NCBI GenBank assembly: GCA_934502905.1
Contig: CAKSVK010000072.1
Coordinates: 1 to 17,132, forward strand
Length of the DNA stretch: 17,132 nucleotides
Direction of reading: 5' to 3'
Source: an uncultured Chitinophagaceae bacterium
Lineage (GTDB): Bacteria > Bacteroidota > Bacteroidia > Chitinophagales > Chitinophagaceae
Part shown: one piece after another, positions 16,159-17,132 of the stretch
How positions within the stretch are numbered: position 1 is the stretch's first letter
Layout of the letters: each line of letters opens with the position of its first letter
Translations under genes and position numbers: made by a program
Notes under the pieces: model-generated
What the model was told of the DNA's origin: nothing
Seen by the model: only the letters and a program-made list of their open reading frames with translations
Database searches by the model: none

Positions 16159-17132
16159 ATGAGATCAAAAATATTTGTCATTGTTTTTACAGGGCTTATG
16201 GTGCAAATGACGGCCTGTAAAAAATCAGATTTTGGAGAGTATTATACTGATCCCGCAAAGTCGCAAACAACAACGGTTGAAAAGCAGTTTGCCGGATTTT
16301 TGTACTCCAATAAAGATTATGTTCTTCCCAGGTATGGGAACTACTTTGTTACTTTAAGGATCACTATTAACAGGTATATTCAAACCCTGGGTTGGCCGAA
16401 TACGACATCACAGTATGTTCCGGGTATTGCCGCTATAAATGGGAAATGGGACTCGTATTATAAGATGTTAGCGCAGTACAGGGAGCTTGAATTGACATTT
16501 GACAAGCTTATTCCCGATGAGCAAAGCGATAAGAGGATATTTATGCTTGCTGCTACCGTATTCCTCTATGACCAGACACAGCAAATGGTAGACCTGCATG
16601 GTGATATCCCTTTTACTACGGCCGGAAGATTACATCAAAATGGAGGCAATTACACGCAGTCATTTGCTGAATATGATGGGGCAGAAGCCATCTATACCGA
16701 AATGCTGGATAATCTTAAAAGCTTTGCAAATGAATTAAATACTATTAATATTGATCTGGTAAAAAATGATTTTATAAATCAGGATATCATTAATGGTGGT
16801 GATCTTGAAAAGTGGAAAAAATATTGTAACTCTTTAAGATTAAGGATGTTAATGAGGGTGTCGGATGTTCCTTCTTTCCAGGCGAGAGTTGCAAGTGAAG
16901 TACCGGAGATTATTTCTAATCAGGACAAATATCCTCTTGTGCTGGATAATGATGATAATATACAGATGAATGTATATGTTACCAGTGGGGATGTCGGACT
17001 GTTTGCCGAGCTGCAGGATGCATTGGAGGGCGGCGGCTGGTACGCCAATACCGCCGGTAAAAAGATGATGGATTTTATGAATGCTACTTCAGATCCCAGA
17101 CAACGAACTATTTTTGAACCAGGTGCTAATGC
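16159..17132 (+). CDS. SusD/RagB-type surface glycan-binding lipoprotein (3' truncated by window edge)
   Basis: The frame is open from this ATG to the right edge, giving 324 residues of an expected 480-550. The lipoprotein signal is short, with lipobox M-T-A-C and lipidated Cys20. The body is helical with SusD-like features: N-G-K-W-D-S-Y-Y (94-101), D-L-H-G-D-I-P-F-T (145-153), the counterpart of the family's D-L-Y-G-D-V-P-Y block, and K-W-K-K-Y-C-N-S-L-R-L-R-M-L-M-R-V (218-234), the arginine-rich helix of the SusD_2-like branch. It lies 29 bases after the SusC gene, as always in such pairs, and would cap that porin and bind the incoming glycan. The C-terminal part, including much of the ligand site, is outside the window. 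Confidence 0.9.
   Translation, partial: MRSKIFVIVFTGLMVQMTACKKSDFGEYYTDPAKSQTTTVEKQFAGFLYSNKDYVLPRYGNYFVTLRITINRYIQTLGWPNTTSQYVPGIAAINGKWDSYYKMLAQYRELELTFDKLIPDEQSDKRIFMLAATVFLYDQTQQMVDLHGDIPFTTAGRLHQNGGNYTQSFAEYDGAEAIYTEMLDNLKSFANELNTINIDLVKNDFINQDIINGGDLEKWKKYCNSLRLRMLMRVSDVPSFQARVASEVPEIISNQDKYPLVLDNDDNIQMNVYVTSGDVGLFAELQDALEGGGWYANTAGKKMMDFMNATSDPRQRTIFEPGAN

Overview
The window looks like a chromosomal segment of a Bacteroidota bacterium, most likely of the Chitinophagaceae type. The evidence is a SusC/SusD-type outer-membrane pair, Bacteroidota-style -7 boxes (TAnnTTTG), few strong Shine-Dalgarno sequences and moderate GC content. No rRNA, tRNA, CRISPR array, insertion sequence, phage gene or attachment site was seen. 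The genus assignment is inference only.

Region 1 (1-1023): about 320 bases without a secure gene. They hold a possible start-less fragment on the minus strand at the left edge and a good -7 box at 259-266. A plus-strand gene for a two-helix membrane protein with TPR-like repeats (322-972) follows. An 11-codon mini-ORF (287-322) sits between promoter and gene, and its stop overlaps the gene's start (TAATG).

Region 2 (1024-7600, minus strand): a complete seven-gene Mrp-type Na+/H+ antiporter operon in the order mrpA-B-C-D-E-F-G, with a clear -7 box upstream of mrpA. A cysteine-free relative of bacterial arginyl/leucyl-tRNA-protein transferases follows mrpG after 37 bp and is probably the eighth gene of the transcript.

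Region 3 (7639-17132): a carbohydrate-utilisation locus arranged divergently around an AT-rich intergenic region (11324-11528). Leftward lie a sugar:H+ symporter of the sugar porter family, a GH16 lipoprotein with a complete E-x-D-x-x-E active site, and a second MFS permease of the anion:cation symporter (ExuT-like) type. Rightward lie a ROK-family regulator, a SusC-like TonB-dependent porin, and a SusD-like lipoprotein cut by the right edge. The simplest model is that GH16 cleaves a glycan at the surface and SusC/D import the oligosaccharides. The two MFS proteins would carry small products across the inner membrane, and the ROK protein would sense a sugar and control the divergent promoters. 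The substrate is not determined; a beta-glucan or a related beta-linked galactan is the family-level expectation.

I found no convincing wholly new system. The points most worth a second look are the cysteine-free tRNA-protein transferase homologue tied to the Mrp operon, the translationally coupled mini-ORF before the TPR gene, the pairing of a GH16 enzyme with an organic-acid-type permease, and a ROK regulator in place of the usual PUL sensor.
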